Positions 13,653 through 13,933 of a DNA stretch of 13,933 bases are shown here, in pieces. The stretch is from Acidithiobacillus sp. (GTDB lineage: Bacteria; Pseudomonadota; Gammaproteobacteria; Acidithiobacillales; Acidithiobacillaceae), in assembly GCA_027445725.1 (NCBI GenBank), contig DAIAVG010000018.1:1-13933 (forward strand), read 5' to 3'. Position 1 is the stretch's first letter. Each line of letters starts with the position of its first letter. The translations under genes were made by a program, and so were the position numbers. The notes under the pieces are model-generated. The model made no database searches. It was not told the origin of the DNA and saw only the letters and a program-made list of their open reading frames with translations.

Positions 13653-13933
13653 ATGGAAATTCGCTATCTGTTGGAAAAGCCGGTCACGCTGGATATTCAG
13701 ATGCGAGTGCGGGATTTCACCGTCCTGCTCGGTCTTTCCGGAGAGGGCAAGACGATGCTGCTCAAGGCCATCGCCGGTTTGATTCCGGCGCGTGGGCATC
13801 CCTTCGGTGGCCTTGCTGCCGAGCGGCGCCCCATTGGCTATTTGCCCCAGGGTTATGCGCTTTTTCCGCACCTGCGGGCCTGGGAAAACGTCGCCTTTCC
13901 GCTGCCAAGGGGTGCGGGCCGCCGCACGCAGGC
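13653..13933 (+). CDS. modC: ABC transporter ATPase, ModC-like (cut by window end)
   Basis: Only the first 93 residues are present. They show Walker A GLSGEGKT (27-34) after a short N-terminal strand region, and the Q-loop segment GYLPQGYALFPHLRAWENVAF (62-82) with Q66, both standard for oxyanion-importer ATPases. It would power the ModB-like permease directly upstream. ATG 13653 is the first credible start; the Shine-Dalgarno before it is weak, suggesting translation coupled to modB, whose stop is 19 nt upstream. The ABC signature, Walker B and any molybdate-binding C-terminal domain lie outside the window, so a Mo-specific assignment is not proven. Confidence 0.8.
   Translation, partial: MEIRYLLEKPVTLDIQMRVRDFTVLLGLSGEGKTMLLKAIAGLIPARGHPFGGLAAERRPIGYLPQGYALFPHLRAWENVAFPLPRGAGRRTQ

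Overview
The window looks like the chromosome of a sulfur- or iron-metabolising, probably acidophilic proteobacterium; an Acidithiobacillus-like organism is my best guess. This is inferred from gene content (an ArsR-rhodanese regulator, a DsrE-fold protein, CyaY, CLC and APC ion/solute carriers), from protein resemblance by eye, and from fairly GC-rich coding DNA. No rRNA, tRNA, CRISPR array, intact insertion sequence or phage gene was seen.

Left part (1-3817). An ArsR-type regulator fused to a rhodanese domain lies on the minus strand (77-748). It is followed by about 0.9 kb without a convincing gene, AT-richer than the rest, holding palindromes, an 11-bp tandem duplication, an 11-bp spaced direct repeat and several potential hairpins. 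The plus strand then carries an orphan tatA (1642-1893), a repeat- and hairpin-bearing leader, a CLC chloride channel/antiporter gene (2130-3554), a possible 45-residue CPFC microprotein (3669-3806) and, tightly behind it, a large APC-superfamily permease (3818-5878). This block reads as a membrane/ion-homeostasis cluster; tatA and its flanks have the lowest GC.

Centre (5879-12542). Every gene is on the minus strand. In transcription order they are a cysteine-free DsrE-like protein, apaH (Ap4A hydrolase), a polytopic membrane protein of unknown role, recQ, cyaY (bacterial frataxin), an EVE-domain protein and a membrane-anchored GAF-GGDEF diguanylate cyclase. dsrE-apaH and cyaY-EVE are nearly contiguous pairs. 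The block mixes nucleotide signalling (Ap4A, c-di-GMP), DNA repair and Fe-S/iron housekeeping. It converges on the APC permease gene, with a 7-bp inverted repeat between the two stops.

Right part (12543-13933). A divergent intergenic region carries a good sigma70-like promoter whose -10 box is embedded in a perfect 16-bp inverted repeat (candidate operator). Downstream come a 33-codon ORF encoding a signal-peptide-like peptide, a molybdate/tungstate-type ABC permease (modB-like) and the start of its ATPase (modC-like), cut by the window end. No substrate-binding protein gene (modA) is visible where one is usually found.

I found no clearly new multi-gene system. The best leads are the operator-on-promoter in front of the ABC transporter, the small ORFs, and the tatA-CLC-APC cluster.
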